NCBI GenBank assembly: GCA_017312345.1
Contig: BLAA01000004.1
Location: 124,001 to 188,000 of the forward strand
Origin: Candidatus Denitrolinea symbiosum
GTDB lineage: Bacteria; Chloroflexota; Anaerolineae; Anaerolineales; Villigracilaceae
DNA: 64,000 bases
Direction: 5' to 3'
In this document: piece after piece, positions 16,366 to 24,816 of the stretch
Layout: every line of letters starts with the position of its first letter
Position numbering within the stretch: position 1 is the first letter of the stretch
Translations under genes and position numbers: made by a program
The notes under the pieces: generated by a model
Database searches by the model: none
Seen by the model: only the letters and a program-made list of their open reading frames with translations
Told to the model about the DNA's origin: nothing

Positions 16366-18104
16366 GCAAAGTCCACGCCATGTCTCGCCGCTCCCTCCTT
16401 CTCCTCTTCCTCCTCGGCCTCGCCGTCCCGCTTGCCATCGCGCAATTCCAATCCCTGCCCGGCTACATGGACGCGGACTACTACTTCGGCGGCGGCGTCC
16501 AACTTGCGCGGGGCAACGGCTTTACCGAACCCTACCTCTGGAACTACCTCTCCGACCCGCGCGGCCTCCCGACTCCCTCGCACGCCTACTGGATGCCTCT
16601 CGCCTCCATCCTCGCCGCCGCGGGGATGTGGCTGACGGGACAGACCACCTTCGCCTCCGCGCGGATCGGATTCATCCTCCTCGCCGCGCTCGTCCCCCCG
16701 CTGACGTCCCTGCTCGCCTTCCGCCTGACCTCCAACCGCGCCGCCTCGCTTCTCTCTGGACTTCTGGCCTGTTTCCCCATCTACTACGCCCCCTTCCTCC
16801 CCGTCCCTGACAACTACGCCATCTACATGCTCCTCGGCATCGCCTTCTTCCTTCTCCTTTCCAATCTTCAATCTCCAACCTCCAATCTCCAATCTCCAAT
16901 CACTTTCCTCCTCCTCGGCCTCGTCTCCGCCCTCGCCTCCCTCGCCCGCTCCGACGGCCTGCTCTGGCTGGGAATGTCGCTGCTGGCGGCGGTTTGGTTT
17001 GCGGGCAAACAAATAAACAAATCTACAACACAAGCGGACAGCCACACTTCAACATCTGTCCGCCTTCCGCCTCCCGCCTCCCGCCCTCCGCTTTCCGCCT
17101 CCTGCCTTCCGCCTCCCGCCTCCCGCCCTCCGCTTTCCGCCTCCTGCCTTCCGCCTCCCGCCTCCCGCCTCCCGCCTTCCGCCTTCCGCCTCCTGCCTCC
17201 CGCCTTCTGCGTCCTCGCTGGTTTTCTCCTCCTCATGTCTCCCTGGTACGCGCGCAACCTCGCGGCTTTCGGTTCCTTCATGGCTCCCGGCAGTTCGCGC
17301 GCCCTCTGGCTGACGAGTTACAACGATACCTTCGCCTATCCCGCCTCGCAATTGACGATGACGCGCTGGCTGGCCTCCGGCTGGGACGCCATCCTGCTGG
17401 CGCGCGCCAAAGCGGGCGGAGTCAACCTGCTCAACGCCTTCGCCGCGCAGGGAGGCATCTTCCTCTTCCCGTTCATCCTCGCCGGGCTGTGGATCCTCCG
17501 CCGCGACCTCCGCGTCCGCTTTGCCGCCCTCGCGTGGATTCTGCTCTTCGCCGCGATGACCCTCGTCTTTCCGTTCGCGGGACCGCGCGGCGCGTTCTTC
17601 CACGCGGGCGCGGCGCTCCAGCCGATGTGGTGGAGCCTCGCGCCCGTCGGCCTCGACGCGGCCGTCGCCTGGGCGCGTCGACGCGGCCGCTTCGACGACC
17701 GCGCCTTCGCCGTCTTCCGCGGCGCGCTGGTCGGCATCGCCGCGCTGATGACAGTCGCCATCTTCGCCATCCGCGTCCTCCCAAACTGGGAGCGCGAAGA
17801 CGGACACTATGCGGGCGTGGAAACTCTTCTCCTCCAGCAGGGCGCGCCCAGCGACGGAATCGTCATCGTCCGCAACCCGCCCGGGTACAATATCGTCACG
17901 GGACGCGCCGCCATCGCCCTGCCGACGGGCGGCCTCGCGTCCGTCCTTGCCGTAGCCGAACGCTACGACGCGCGCTACCTCGTCCTGGAGCCGCTCGGGA
18001 CCACGGGCGATTTGCGCGAACTGTACGATCACCCTGACCAATTCCCTGAATTCATCTACCTCGGAGAAGCCGATGACGACCGCCTCTACGAAATCGTCCG
18101 CTGA
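16362..18104 (+). CDS. Membrane glycosyltransferase, ArnT/PMT-like, with heptamer-encoded insert
   Basis: This 580-residue GT-C-like protein has an early loop (GYMDADYYFGGGVQLARG) carrying the Asp-containing motif of polyprenyl-phosphate-sugar transferases, about ten helices and a soluble C-terminus. Residues 168-181 and 235-283 come from 7-bp repeat arrays. The second gives a proline/serine-rich, cysteine-dotted stretch with a repeated 14-residue unit (LPPPASRPPLSASC). The insert lies in a loop between membrane helices. The start is GTG at 16362 or ATG at 16380. The gene overlaps both neighbours. The sugar acceptor is unknown. Confidence 0.75.
   Translation: MSKVHAMSRRSLLLLFLLGLAVPLAIAQFQSLPGYMDADYYFGGGVQLARGNGFTEPYLWNYLSDPRGLPTPSHAYWMPLASILAAAGMWLTGQTTFASARIGFILLAALVPPLTSLLAFRLTSNRAASLLSGLLACFPIYYAPFLPVPDNYAIYMLLGIAFFLLLSNLQSPTSNLQSPITFLLLGLVSALASLARSDGLLWLGMSLLAAVWFAGKQINKSTTQADSHTSTSVRLPPPASRPPLSASCLPPPASRPPLSASCLPPPASRLPPSAFRLLPPAFCVLAGFLLLMSPWYARNLAAFGSFMAPGSSRALWLTSYNDTFAYPASQLTMTRWLASGWDAILLARAKAGGVNLLNAFAAQGGIFLFPFILAGLWILRRDLRVRFAALAWILLFAAMTLVFPFAGPRGAFFHAGAALQPMWWSLAPVGLDAAVAWARRRGRFDDRAFAVFRGALVGIAALMTVAIFAIRVLPNWEREDGHYAGVETLLLQQGAPSDGIVIVRNPPGYNIVTGRAAIALPTGGLASVLAVAERYDARYLVLEPLGTTGDLRELYDHPDQFPEFIYLGEADDDRLYEIVR
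16863..16904. repeat. Heptamer array inside the glycosyltransferase (AATCTCC type)
   Basis: Six 7-bp units around AATCTCC lie in frame in the glycosyltransferase gene. The 42-bp length is a multiple of 21, so the frame is kept. Confidence 0.85.
17064..17210. repeat. 21-unit heptamer array inside the glycosyltransferase
   Basis: Twenty-one consecutive 7-bp units vary around CTCCCGC. A block of six units (42 bp) occurs twice with identical sequence. The 147-bp total equals 49 codons, so the reading frame is unbroken. Confidence 0.95.
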
Positions 18105-19560
18105 CCTCAGCCGCCGCGACCTCCTCATCCTCGCCGCCGCGGCCGCGCTGGGACTCGGCCTCTACCTCGCGGTCAGCGCGCTGGTCTTCCGCGTCGGCTT
18201 CCCCCTCGACGACTCGTGGATCCACCTCACCTACGCCCGCAACCTCGCCCTGCGCGGCGAATGGGCGTTCCAGCCCGGCGTCCCCTCGGCGGGTTCCACT
18301 GCGCCGCTTTGGTCGGCGCTCCTCGCCCTCGGCTTTTTCCTCCGCCTCGCGCCCTACTTCTGGACTTATTTCCTCGGCTGGATTTTCCTCTTCGCCCTCG
18401 CGGCCCTCGCGGAATTTTCCGCCCGCCGCCTCCTGACCTCCTACCGTCCGCGCCTCCCGCTCATCGGCCTCTTCTTCGTCTTCGAATGGCATCTGACCTG
18501 GTCCGCGGCTTCGGGGATGGAGACTCTCCTCCACGCCTGCCTCGTGACGATGATCCTTGTCCTGCTCGCGGAGCCTTCGCCTCGTCCCCTGACCCTCGGC
18601 CTGCTCGCCGCGCTTTCAGTCTGGGTCCGCCCCGACGGTTTGACTCTCCTCGGCCCCATCGTGTTGACTCTGCTCCTGCGCCCGAAACCCGTCTCCTCTT
18701 TGACGCGCTTCTTCATCGGGTTCGGTTTCCTGTTCGGGTTGTATCTCTTATTCAACCTGACGTTATCGGGCAATCCATTTCCAAACACGTTCTATGCAAA
18801 GCAGGCCGAATACGCCGCGTGGCAATCGAAGCCGTTGTGGGAGAAACTTGGCAAAAGCCTCCTGCAATTGCTGACCGGCCCGGCGCTCGTCCTCCTTCCC
18901 GGCCTGTTCGTCTGGCTGGCAAAGTCCATCCGTGAGCGCGATTGGGGGACTCTGGCAGGGATGGTCTGGCTGGCGGGTTTCTTCCTGATCTACGCCCTGC
19001 GCCTTCCGCCCTATCAGCATGGACGGTATCTCATCCCCGCCATGCCGGTCCTGTTTTTGTGGAGTCTGCTCGGGGTGGCGAAAACGTTCGAGAAAACCGC
19101 GGCCCGCGCCTCGGTCAATTTGACGCGGGCGGGCTGGGGCGCGGCCATCGCGCTGGTGACGGTCGGGTTCGTCGGGTTGGGCGCGAAGTCCTACGCGCAA
19201 GACGTCGCCTTGATCGAGTCGGAGATGGTCGCGGCCGCGCGGTGGGCGGACGCGAACCTCCCGCCCGACGCGCTGATCGCCGCGCACGACATCGGCGCGC
19301 TGGGATATTTCGACCGTCACCGATTGATCGACCTGGCGGGGTTGGTGTCGCCCGACGTGATCCCGTTTTTGCGCGACGAGGCGCGCCTGGCCGAGTATCT
19401 CGACCGTCAGGGCGCGGATTATTTCATCGCGTTCCCAGACCTGTATCCCGATTTGGCGCGTCGGTCTCAAGGGGTATATTCCACCAACGGCGAGATCGCG
19501 CCCATGCTGGGAGGCGATAATCTGCGCGTGTATCGGTGGAATGCAAGCGACGCGCATTAA
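18073..19560 (+). CDS. Membrane glycosyltransferase-like protein, PMT/ArnT type
   Basis: This 495-residue protein has about eleven membrane helices and the loop GFPLDDSWIHLTYARNLA, where the paired aspartates match the catalytic loop of GT-C enzymes that use polyprenyl-phosphate sugars. The C-terminal soluble part is about 100 residues long. The start overlaps the preceding gene by 32 bases. With the two genes before it, it forms a set probably acting on surface glycans or glycolipids. No specific substrate can be read from the sequence. Confidence 0.75.
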   Translation: MTTASTKSSADLSRRDLLILAAAAALGLGLYLAVSALVFRVGFPLDDSWIHLTYARNLALRGEWAFQPGVPSAGSTAPLWSALLALGFFLRLAPYFWTYFLGWIFLFALAALAEFSARRLLTSYRPRLPLIGLFFVFEWHLTWSAASGMETLLHACLVTMILVLLAEPSPRPLTLGLLAALSVWVRPDGLTLLGPIVLTLLLRPKPVSSLTRFFIGFGFLFGLYLLFNLTLSGNPFPNTFYAKQAEYAAWQSKPLWEKLGKSLLQLLTGPALVLLPGLFVWLAKSIRERDWGTLAGMVWLAGFFLIYALRLPPYQHGRYLIPAMPVLFLWSLLGVAKTFEKTAARASVNLTRAGWGAAIALVTVGFVGLGAKSYAQDVALIESEMVAAARWADANLPPDALIAAHDIGALGYFDRHRLIDLAGLVSPDVIPFLRDEARLAEYLDRQGADYFIAFPDLYPDLARRSQGVYSTNGEIAPMLGGDNLRVYRWNASDAH

Positions 19561-19757
19561 GACGGCTGGCGGATGCGATCGAGCGGGTCGTCGCCCCGAT
19601 GACTACCCCGGTGTCGGGACTCGTTGTTTCAATCCCGGTCCAGCGAAAGCGCGTAAGCGGCTTAAAACTAAGCGTCGCGAAGACGCAGTTTGGCGGACAT
19701 CGGTGATCCGTCGATTCTGTGCTAAAATTCAAAAAGCTTAATCTGACGCGGGTCCCG

Positions 19758-20462
19758 ATGAAGAAAATTTCCCTCCTTGTAGTAGACGATCATCCTCTGT
19801 TCCGTCAGGGCGTGGTGGACACATTGACGCTCGAAGCCGATATGGACGTTTTGGGGCAGGCCTCCAGCGGCGAAGAGGCCCTGCGATTGGTCCGTGAACT
19901 GCGGCCCCAGGTTGTGGTGATGGACATTAATATGCCCGGCCTGAATGGTTTACAGATCACCCATTTGATCATACAGGATAAACTTCCCGTGCGCGTTTTG
20001 CTGCTCACCGGATATGACGAGGCGGAGCAGGCCGTCCACGCCGCGCTGGCCGGGGCAGCCGGATACCTGGCGAAAGACGTGGACGCGCGGAGCCTGTTGG
20101 GAACGATCCGTGACGTGGCGGCGGGCAGGTTTGTCTTTGATGCGCGCGTCCTTTCGCGCCGCGACCTGGAAGAATGGCTAAGCGGACAGACGGAGGGCGC
20201 GCGCCGTTCTTACAGCGAGCCGGGCAACCCGTTCCATCCGCTCTCAGAGCGCGAGATGCAGGTCTTGAATTGCATGGTGCGGGGGATGAGCAATAAGGAG
20301 ATCGCGGGCCTTTTGGATATCAGCCATCAAACGGTCAAGAATCACGTAACTTCGGTCTTGCGGAAATTTGGAGTGGAAGATCGCACGCAGGCGGTGATCT
20401 ATGCCATCAAGCGAGGCTGGGTCACATTGAAGGACGCGAACAAGCAGGAGCGATCGGAATGA
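19758..20462 (+). CDS. NarL/FixJ-type response regulator
   Basis: This 234-residue protein has a receiver domain (acidic pair D10-D11, phosphoacceptor D56 in VVVMDINMPG, lysine in YLAKD) and a LuxR-type helix-turn-helix at about residues 165-225 (SEREMQVLNCMVRGMSNKEIAGLLDI-type motif). It would bind DNA when phosphorylated. The start at 19758 precedes the canonical KKISLLVVDDH. It overlaps the kinase gene by ATGA. Since the Flp pilus locus follows, it may control pilus expression, though this is only positional. Confidence 0.9.
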   Translation: MKKISLLVVDDHPLFRQGVVDTLTLEADMDVLGQASSGEEALRLVRELRPQVVVMDINMPGLNGLQITHLIIQDKLPVRVLLLTGYDEAEQAVHAALAGAAGYLAKDVDARSLLGTIRDVAAGRFVFDARVLSRRDLEEWLSGQTEGARRSYSEPGNPFHPLSEREMQVLNCMVRGMSNKEIAGLLDISHQTVKNHVTSVLRKFGVEDRTQAVIYAIKRGWVTLKDANKQERSE

Positions 20463-21487
20463 ACGATTCTATATCCGCCAGAAGCGATCTGGGCCAGGGG
20501 CAATCTGAATTGGACGAGACCGTGCGCGCTCTGCGCGAAGTGACGTTGATGATCGAGCAAAGCCAGGGCGAACTATCCAAACTGACGCAGCGTAATACGG
20601 CGATCACCGCGCATTTACAACAGGTTCAGGGACAGATCCACGCCATGTCTCCCGAAGAATTGCGGATGGCCTACGATTCCGCGTTGGACGTCCAGCAGCG
20701 TCTGCTTGTGATGCGCGGCCAGTTGGAGAAATTGCAGAATGACCGCACGCACCTTGAGCGTTTGAAAGCCACGTTGGAGAAATTTCAATCGCCCGATAAC
20801 GGCTCGGCGGATTCGGGCGCGCAAGCGGGAAAGGGGAATCTGGCGAGCGTGGAAATGATGGTTAACGCCCAGGAGTCGGAGCGTCAACGCCTTTCGCGGC
20901 AGATGCACGACGGGCCGGCCCAGGCCCTCTCCAATTTTATTTTGCAGACCGAAATTGCCATGCGCCTGCTCGACATTGATCCCGTGCAGGCGCGGGACGA
21001 ATTGGGCAATCTCAAAGTGGCCGCCATGGGGACGTTTCAGAAGGTGAGGAACTTCATCTTTGAACTGCGCCCGATGATGTTGGACGACCTGGGCCTGGCG
21101 CCCACCATTCGTAAATATGCGGAAGCCTTCCGTGAGCAGGCCGGTTTGGATGTGAACGTAACCGTCACGGGGACGGAACGCCGCCTGGAGCCTTACCTGG
21201 AAGTGATGGTTTTCCGCGCCATTCAAGAGCTTATCGGGAACGCCTCGCGTCACAGCCAGGCGACGTCCATCAAAGTGCTTGTAGATATGGGCGAACAGAC
21301 CGTGCGCGTCAATGTGGACGATAACGGCAAAGGCGTGGACCCAGAGACTCTGGAGCAGGGCGGCAACCTGGGCTTGAAATTGATCAAGGAACGCGCGGAA
21401 ATGCTGGGAGGGTCTTTCGAGATCGACAGCGCCGTGGGAAAAGGCACGCGCGTGGGATTCTCCGTTCCGGCGCGCAGTCCTGCATAA
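20459..21487 (+). CDS. NarL-partner histidine kinase, cytoplasmic
   Basis: This 342-residue protein starts with a long coiled coil (residues 15-110) and then has the HisKA_3 dimerisation motif ERQRLSRQMHDGPAQAL with the phosphorylated histidine at 150. The HATPase domain follows, with N-box IQELIGNASRHSQA and G-boxes VDDNGKGVD and GLKLIKERAEMLGG. There is no membrane segment or recognised sensor domain, so the coiled coil may be the input. It phosphorylates the adjacent regulator. It is the second gene of a two-gene operon. Confidence 0.9.
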   Translation: MNDSISARSDLGQGQSELDETVRALREVTLMIEQSQGELSKLTQRNTAITAHLQQVQGQIHAMSPEELRMAYDSALDVQQRLLVMRGQLEKLQNDRTHLERLKATLEKFQSPDNGSADSGAQAGKGNLASVEMMVNAQESERQRLSRQMHDGPAQALSNFILQTEIAMRLLDIDPVQARDELGNLKVAAMGTFQKVRNFIFELRPMMLDDLGLAPTIRKYAEAFREQAGLDVNVTVTGTERRLEPYLEVMVFRAIQELIGNASRHSQATSIKVLVDMGEQTVRVNVDDNGKGVDPETLEQGGNLGLKLIKERAEMLGGSFEIDSAVGKGTRVGFSVPARSPA

Positions 21488-21561
21488 AAAATATCCATTT
21501 TTATGCGGATTGCAGAATTGTTAGACTAACATTATTGTAATTGCAATTCCCTTAAATTCAC

Positions 21562-21589
21562 TTGCCTTTTTTTATCGCCTGAATATAAT
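21562..21589 (+). promoter_or_regulatory. Sigma-70-type promoter of flp1
   Basis: TTGCCT (21562-21567) and TATAAT (21584-21589) are 16 bases apart. The pilin ATG lies 55 bases downstream behind AAAGGAG. Confidence 0.7.
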
Positions 21590-21644
21590 GTTGAACAGTT
21601 GAGGAATTCTCCTCATCAAATCTAACGAAAGGAGATCTATCGCT

Positions 21645-21803
21645 ATGTTATTCGCACCGAAAGAAAAAGGCCAGGGTTTGGTTGAGTATGCGCTGATTCT
21701 CGTTCTGGTCGCTATCGTTGTCATTGCTGTTCTGATGCTGCTCGGCCCGATCATCGGCAACGTCTTCTCGACCATCAACGACAGCCTCTCCTCCGTCGGC
21801 TAG
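21645..21803 (+). CDS. flp: Flp-type pilin 1
   Basis: This 52-residue prepilin reads MLFAPKEKG, then QGLVEYALIL and a hydrophobic helix. The cleavage site is after glycine 9, with glutamate and tyrosine at +5 and +6 of the mature form, the hallmark of Flp pilins processed by TadV/CpaA peptidases. The mature protein is the main subunit of Flp/Tad pili. AAAGGAG lies about 8 bases before the ATG. The gene has its own promoter and terminator, as expected for a highly expressed subunit. The prepilin peptidase is not in this window. Confidence 0.93.
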   Translation: MLFAPKEKGQGLVEYALILVLVAIVVIAVLMLLGPIIGNVFSTINDSLSSVG

Positions 21804-21821
21804 AAAGACCCTGCCCCGTTT

Positions 21822-21857
21822 AGTAGGACTCCGCCCATGGGCGGAGTCCTACTTTTG
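21822..21857 (+). terminator. Terminator of flp1
   Basis: A perfect palindrome with 16-base arms (21822-21837 and 21838-21853) is followed by TTTT. Confidence 0.85.
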
Positions 21858-21889
21858 TACTAATCCAGCCTCGCTTTCCCGGCTTGTTA

Positions 21890-21895
21890 TATAAT
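21890..21895 (+). promoter_or_regulatory. -10 element of flp2
   Basis: TATAAT lies 60 bases before the flp2 ATG. The -35 region is poor. Confidence 0.45.
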
Positions 21896-21955
21896 GCGTT
21901 TACTTCGCTCCGAAAGTTCCTGGAGAATCCAAAAGTGGAAAGGAGGTGACGCCTA

Positions 21956-22114
21956 ATGTTGTTCGCTCCCAAGGAAAAAGGCCAGGGCCTGGTCGAGTAT
22001 GCGTTGATCCTTGTTTTGGTCGCTATCGTTGTCATTGCCGTTTTGATGCTGCTCGGTCCGATCATCGGCAACGTCTTCTCGACCATCAACGACAGCCTCT
22101 CCTCCTTCAGTTAG
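21956..22114 (+). CDS. flp: Flp-type pilin 2
   Basis: This is a 52-residue prepilin identical to pilin 1 at 50 positions. Only the last two residues differ (FS in place of VG). The codons have diverged at many third positions in the first half, while the second half is almost identical at the DNA level, which suggests recent gene conversion or strong selection. AAAGGAGG precedes the ATG. It has a separate terminator. Two almost identical subunits next to each other probably raise dosage, or allow different regulation. Confidence 0.93.
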   Translation: MLFAPKEKGQGLVEYALILVLVAIVVIAVLMLLGPIIGNVFSTINDSLSSFS

Positions 22115-22134
22115 TTGACCGTTCCTGCCCGTTG

Positions 22135-22167
22135 AAGTGGGACTCTCCGTGGAGAGTCCCACTTTCG
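22135..22167 (+). terminator. Terminator of flp2
   Basis: A perfect 14-bp stem (22135-22148 with 22151-22164) with loop GT is followed by a short T-containing tail. Confidence 0.8.
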
Positions 22168-22434
22168 TACCGGCCTCGAGACGAGACGCGCGAGGCCGAA
22201 GCGGCAGATTTCGTTGACGGAGAAGTTTTCGTTCGCCCGGCGTTCCGACCCTGCCGGTTCCCGTTATTTGGAATTTTTTCTTCGTATGGATTTTTGCGAT
22301 CAAAGCGGCGCCGGTCAGCCTGGCCCGCTCTCCGCGCTCTCTTATTAGATAGGTTTTTGCAATTTTCCTGTATAATGAATATGATATAAAAGACCTGCCG
22401 CCTACTTGCGGCCTCAATCCAGAGAGGAGAACCT
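22168..22434 (+). promoter_or_regulatory. Leader region of cpaB with -10 element
   Basis: No gene is seen in this stretch. TATAAT at 22371-22376 is the likely -10 for the cpaB-tadC operon, giving a leader of about 55 bases ending in GAGGAG before the ATG at 22435. An 8-bp inverted repeat (CGGCCTCG with CGAGGCCG) lies near 22172-22199. The -35 region is not clear. Confidence 0.5.
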
Positions 22435-23502
22435 ATGCGTCGCGGACGAACTTTGATCGTTTTGGGCGTTATCCTGTTGGTAGCCTTGCTTTTGGCGGCA
22501 GTGGCTTTGCCGCGTGTTATGCAGATAATAAAACCTGCCACTCCGGCCGCCCGGGTTTACCAGGTCTATTACGCTTTGCAGAATATTACGCAGGGCGCGT
22601 TGATCACGGAAGACCTTCTGGGCACATACAATCTCCCTGAAACTTCGTTTGCCGACGTCATGTTTACCGTGGACGAGAAAGGTTCCCTGATCGGCCAGCA
22701 GGCGAAGATCAACATAGACCAGGGCGTCCCCATCACCACCGGCATGATCGTCGCTCCCGGGACCGGGCTGGAAGCCGGCGGACCGCAGTGGGCCTCCATC
22801 ATTGCCACCGGCCAGACTGCCATTACCCTTCCGATCACCCGCCTGGCCTCGGTGGGATACGGCATTGCGGACGGCGCGCACGTCAACGCCATCACGTGCA
22901 TGAACATGGTGGACGTGGATCCCACCTATCAAACCGTCCTCCCCAATCATGTCGCGGTTGTCCAGGCCCCGGCCAATGTCCCGCCAGACTCCATGCCCGG
23001 CATCAGTTTGGGAATTAAAACCACGGGCGACCCGACCTATCAGGGCCGGACCGAGGTGGAGACCGCCTTCCAGCAGCCGATCTACCCGATCCCGTCCGAG
23101 CCTCAACGCCCGCGGGCCGTATGCCAGATGATCATGCAGGACGTCATCGTCCTGCGTCTGGGCAATTTCCAGTTGACCCCAACCGCTACGGGCGACCAGA
23201 CGCCGGCTCCCCCGGGAGAGCAGCCTGCTCCCACAGCCGCGCCGGATATCGTCACGCTGATCGTTTCTCCTCAACAAGCCGTGACCCTCGCCTACCTGAT
23301 CTATACCAACACTCCTATTTACCTTACCCTGCGAAATAGCGGCGACACCCTGCGGCAGACAACCGAGTCCGCCACCCTGCAATACCTCCTGAGCCAGTAC
23401 AACATCACCGTGCCGGTTAAACTCGCGTTTTCGTTAACCCCTCGCGTGGATATTCTGACTCTTCCGCTGCTGCCCAACGACGCGGTGAACGTGGAGCCCT
23501 GA
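22435..23502 (+). CDS. cpaB: CpaB/RcpC-like Flp pilus assembly protein
   Basis: This 355-residue protein has a basic start and a membrane helix (residues 5-25). An SAF-like region follows with AALQNITQG-type spacing: ALQNITQGALITEDLL and GQQAKINIDQGVPIT, as in CpaB/RcpC and flagellar FlgA. The C-terminal half is outside the cytoplasm. CpaB proteins are thought to connect the wall with the Tad machine. Assignment rests on the SAF motifs and on its place at the head of cpaE, cpaF, tadB and tadC. GAGGAG precedes the ATG. Confidence 0.8.
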   Translation: MRRGRTLIVLGVILLVALLLAAVALPRVMQIIKPATPAARVYQVYYALQNITQGALITEDLLGTYNLPETSFADVMFTVDEKGSLIGQQAKINIDQGVPITTGMIVAPGTGLEAGGPQWASIIATGQTAITLPITRLASVGYGIADGAHVNAITCMNMVDVDPTYQTVLPNHVAVVQAPANVPPDSMPGISLGIKTTGDPTYQGRTEVETAFQQPIYPIPSEPQRPRAVCQMIMQDVIVLRLGNFQLTPTATGDQTPAPPGEQPAPTAAPDIVTLIVSPQQAVTLAYLIYTNTPIYLTLRNSGDTLRQTTESATLQYLLSQYNITVPVKLAFSLTPRVDILTLPLLPNDAVNVEP

Positions 23503-23540
23503 GCGGCCCAACCTATTCGTGATTTTCCTAAAAGGATGAT

Positions 23541-24782
23541 ATGGCCGGCGAAAAAATTCGAGTCCTTATCGTAGACGATGTGGCGGATACCCGGGAAAAC
23601 ATCCGCAAACTCCTCCAGTTTGAAAGCGACGTCGAGGTGGTGGGCGCGGCGCGTTCTGGCAAGGAGGGAATCCAACTGGCCAAAGACCTGGATCCCGATG
23701 TGGTGTTGATGGACATCAACATGCCGGACGTGGACGGAATTACCGCCACCGAAATCATCCGCCAGAAATCGCCTCACATCAAAGTCGTCATCCTCTCTGT
23801 GCAGGGCGACCAAAACTACATGCGCCGCGCCATGCTGGCCGGCGCGCGCGACTTTTTAACCAAGCCCCCCATGGGCGACGAACTGATCTCGACGATTCGC
23901 CGGGCGGGGGAACTGGCGCGCGTGGAACGGGCCCAGGCCGCTTCGCTGCGCTCGATCCCCGCGGCCATGACGCCCGGGGCAGCCTCCATCCCGACGCTCG
24001 GGCTGACGCGGGGGAAGATCATTTCGGTCTACAGCCCCAAAGGCGGGACCGGCTGCACCACCATCGCCGTCAACCTGGCGATCGCGCTCCACAACGAAGA
24101 TACGCGCGTCGTGGTCGTAGACTCGAACCTGCAATATGGCGACGTCGCCATGTTCTTCAACGAACAGGGAAAAAACACAATCGCCGACCTGGCCCCTCTC
24201 GCGGAAGAACTGGACCCTGAGATCGTTGACGGGGTGCTGGTAAAACACAACGCCACCGGCCTCAACATCCTGGCCTCTCCTTCCCGGCCGGAACAGGCCG
24301 ATAAAGTCGGCCCCGACCAATTCCTCAAAGTCATTGACTTTCTGCGCCAGATGTTTGCTTATGTGGTCATCGACACCGCCACTCACCTGAGCGACGTGAC
24401 GATCGCCGCCATTGACGTCAGCGACGTCGTCGTAGTCGTTTCAACCCAGGACATCCCCGCCATCAAAAACGCGCGCCTGTTCCTGGACCTGCTTCAGACC
24501 ATGCGGATCGACCGTGGACGGATCTTATTTGTGATGAATCGATACGATAAACGGATCGCCATCACCCCCGAGCGCGTCGGCGAAAACCTCAAGCAGGAGG
24601 TGGCCGCGCTGCTTCCCATGGACGAACGCGTCGTCGTCACGGCGGTGAACCGCGGCGTCCCGTTCATGGTGGATAACAAGGCGCAGCCCGTCGGGCGCGC
24701 CATCTTCGGGCTGGCAGAAAGCGTGCGCGGCCGAATCGCCGCCCTGGAAGATCAAGATCTGGAAAAGGCCGCCAAACGATAG
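23541..24782 (+). CDS. cpaE: CpaE-like protein: receiver plus MinD/ParA ATPase
   Basis: The product has 413 residues. An N-terminal receiver domain is complete: acidic pair D12-D13, phosphoacceptor D58 and lysine K108. From about residue 155 there is a MinD/ParA-type ATPase with deviant Walker A YSPKGGTGCTTIAVNLA, then VVDSNLQYGDVAMFF and VIDTATHLSD. CpaE/TadZ proteins place the Tad pilus machine in the cell. Many CpaE receivers lack a phosphorylatable aspartate, so the intact set here suggests real phospho-control. It lies in the pilus operon after cpaB. Confidence 0.88.
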   Translation: MAGEKIRVLIVDDVADTRENIRKLLQFESDVEVVGAARSGKEGIQLAKDLDPDVVLMDINMPDVDGITATEIIRQKSPHIKVVILSVQGDQNYMRRAMLAGARDFLTKPPMGDELISTIRRAGELARVERAQAASLRSIPAAMTPGAASIPTLGLTRGKIISVYSPKGGTGCTTIAVNLAIALHNEDTRVVVVDSNLQYGDVAMFFNEQGKNTIADLAPLAEELDPEIVDGVLVKHNATGLNILASPSRPEQADKVGPDQFLKVIDFLRQMFAYVVIDTATHLSDVTIAAIDVSDVVVVVSTQDIPAIKNARLFLDLLQTMRIDRGRILFVMNRYDKRIAITPERVGENLKQEVAALLPMDERVVVTAVNRGVPFMVDNKAQPVGRAIFGLAESVRGRIAALEDQDLEKAAKR

Positions 24783-24816
24783 CGGAGGCCTAATCGGGCT
24801 TTTGGAGTTGTGAACG

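Noticed and set aside
17064..17210. CRISPR array
   Set aside because: Units are 7 bp without spacers; no cas gene is present anywhere in the window.
19561..19757. A small gene between the glycosyltransferase and the response regulator
   Set aside because: No frame with a binding site or recognisable motif is present; only a weak TAAAAT -10 candidate near 19723 is seen.
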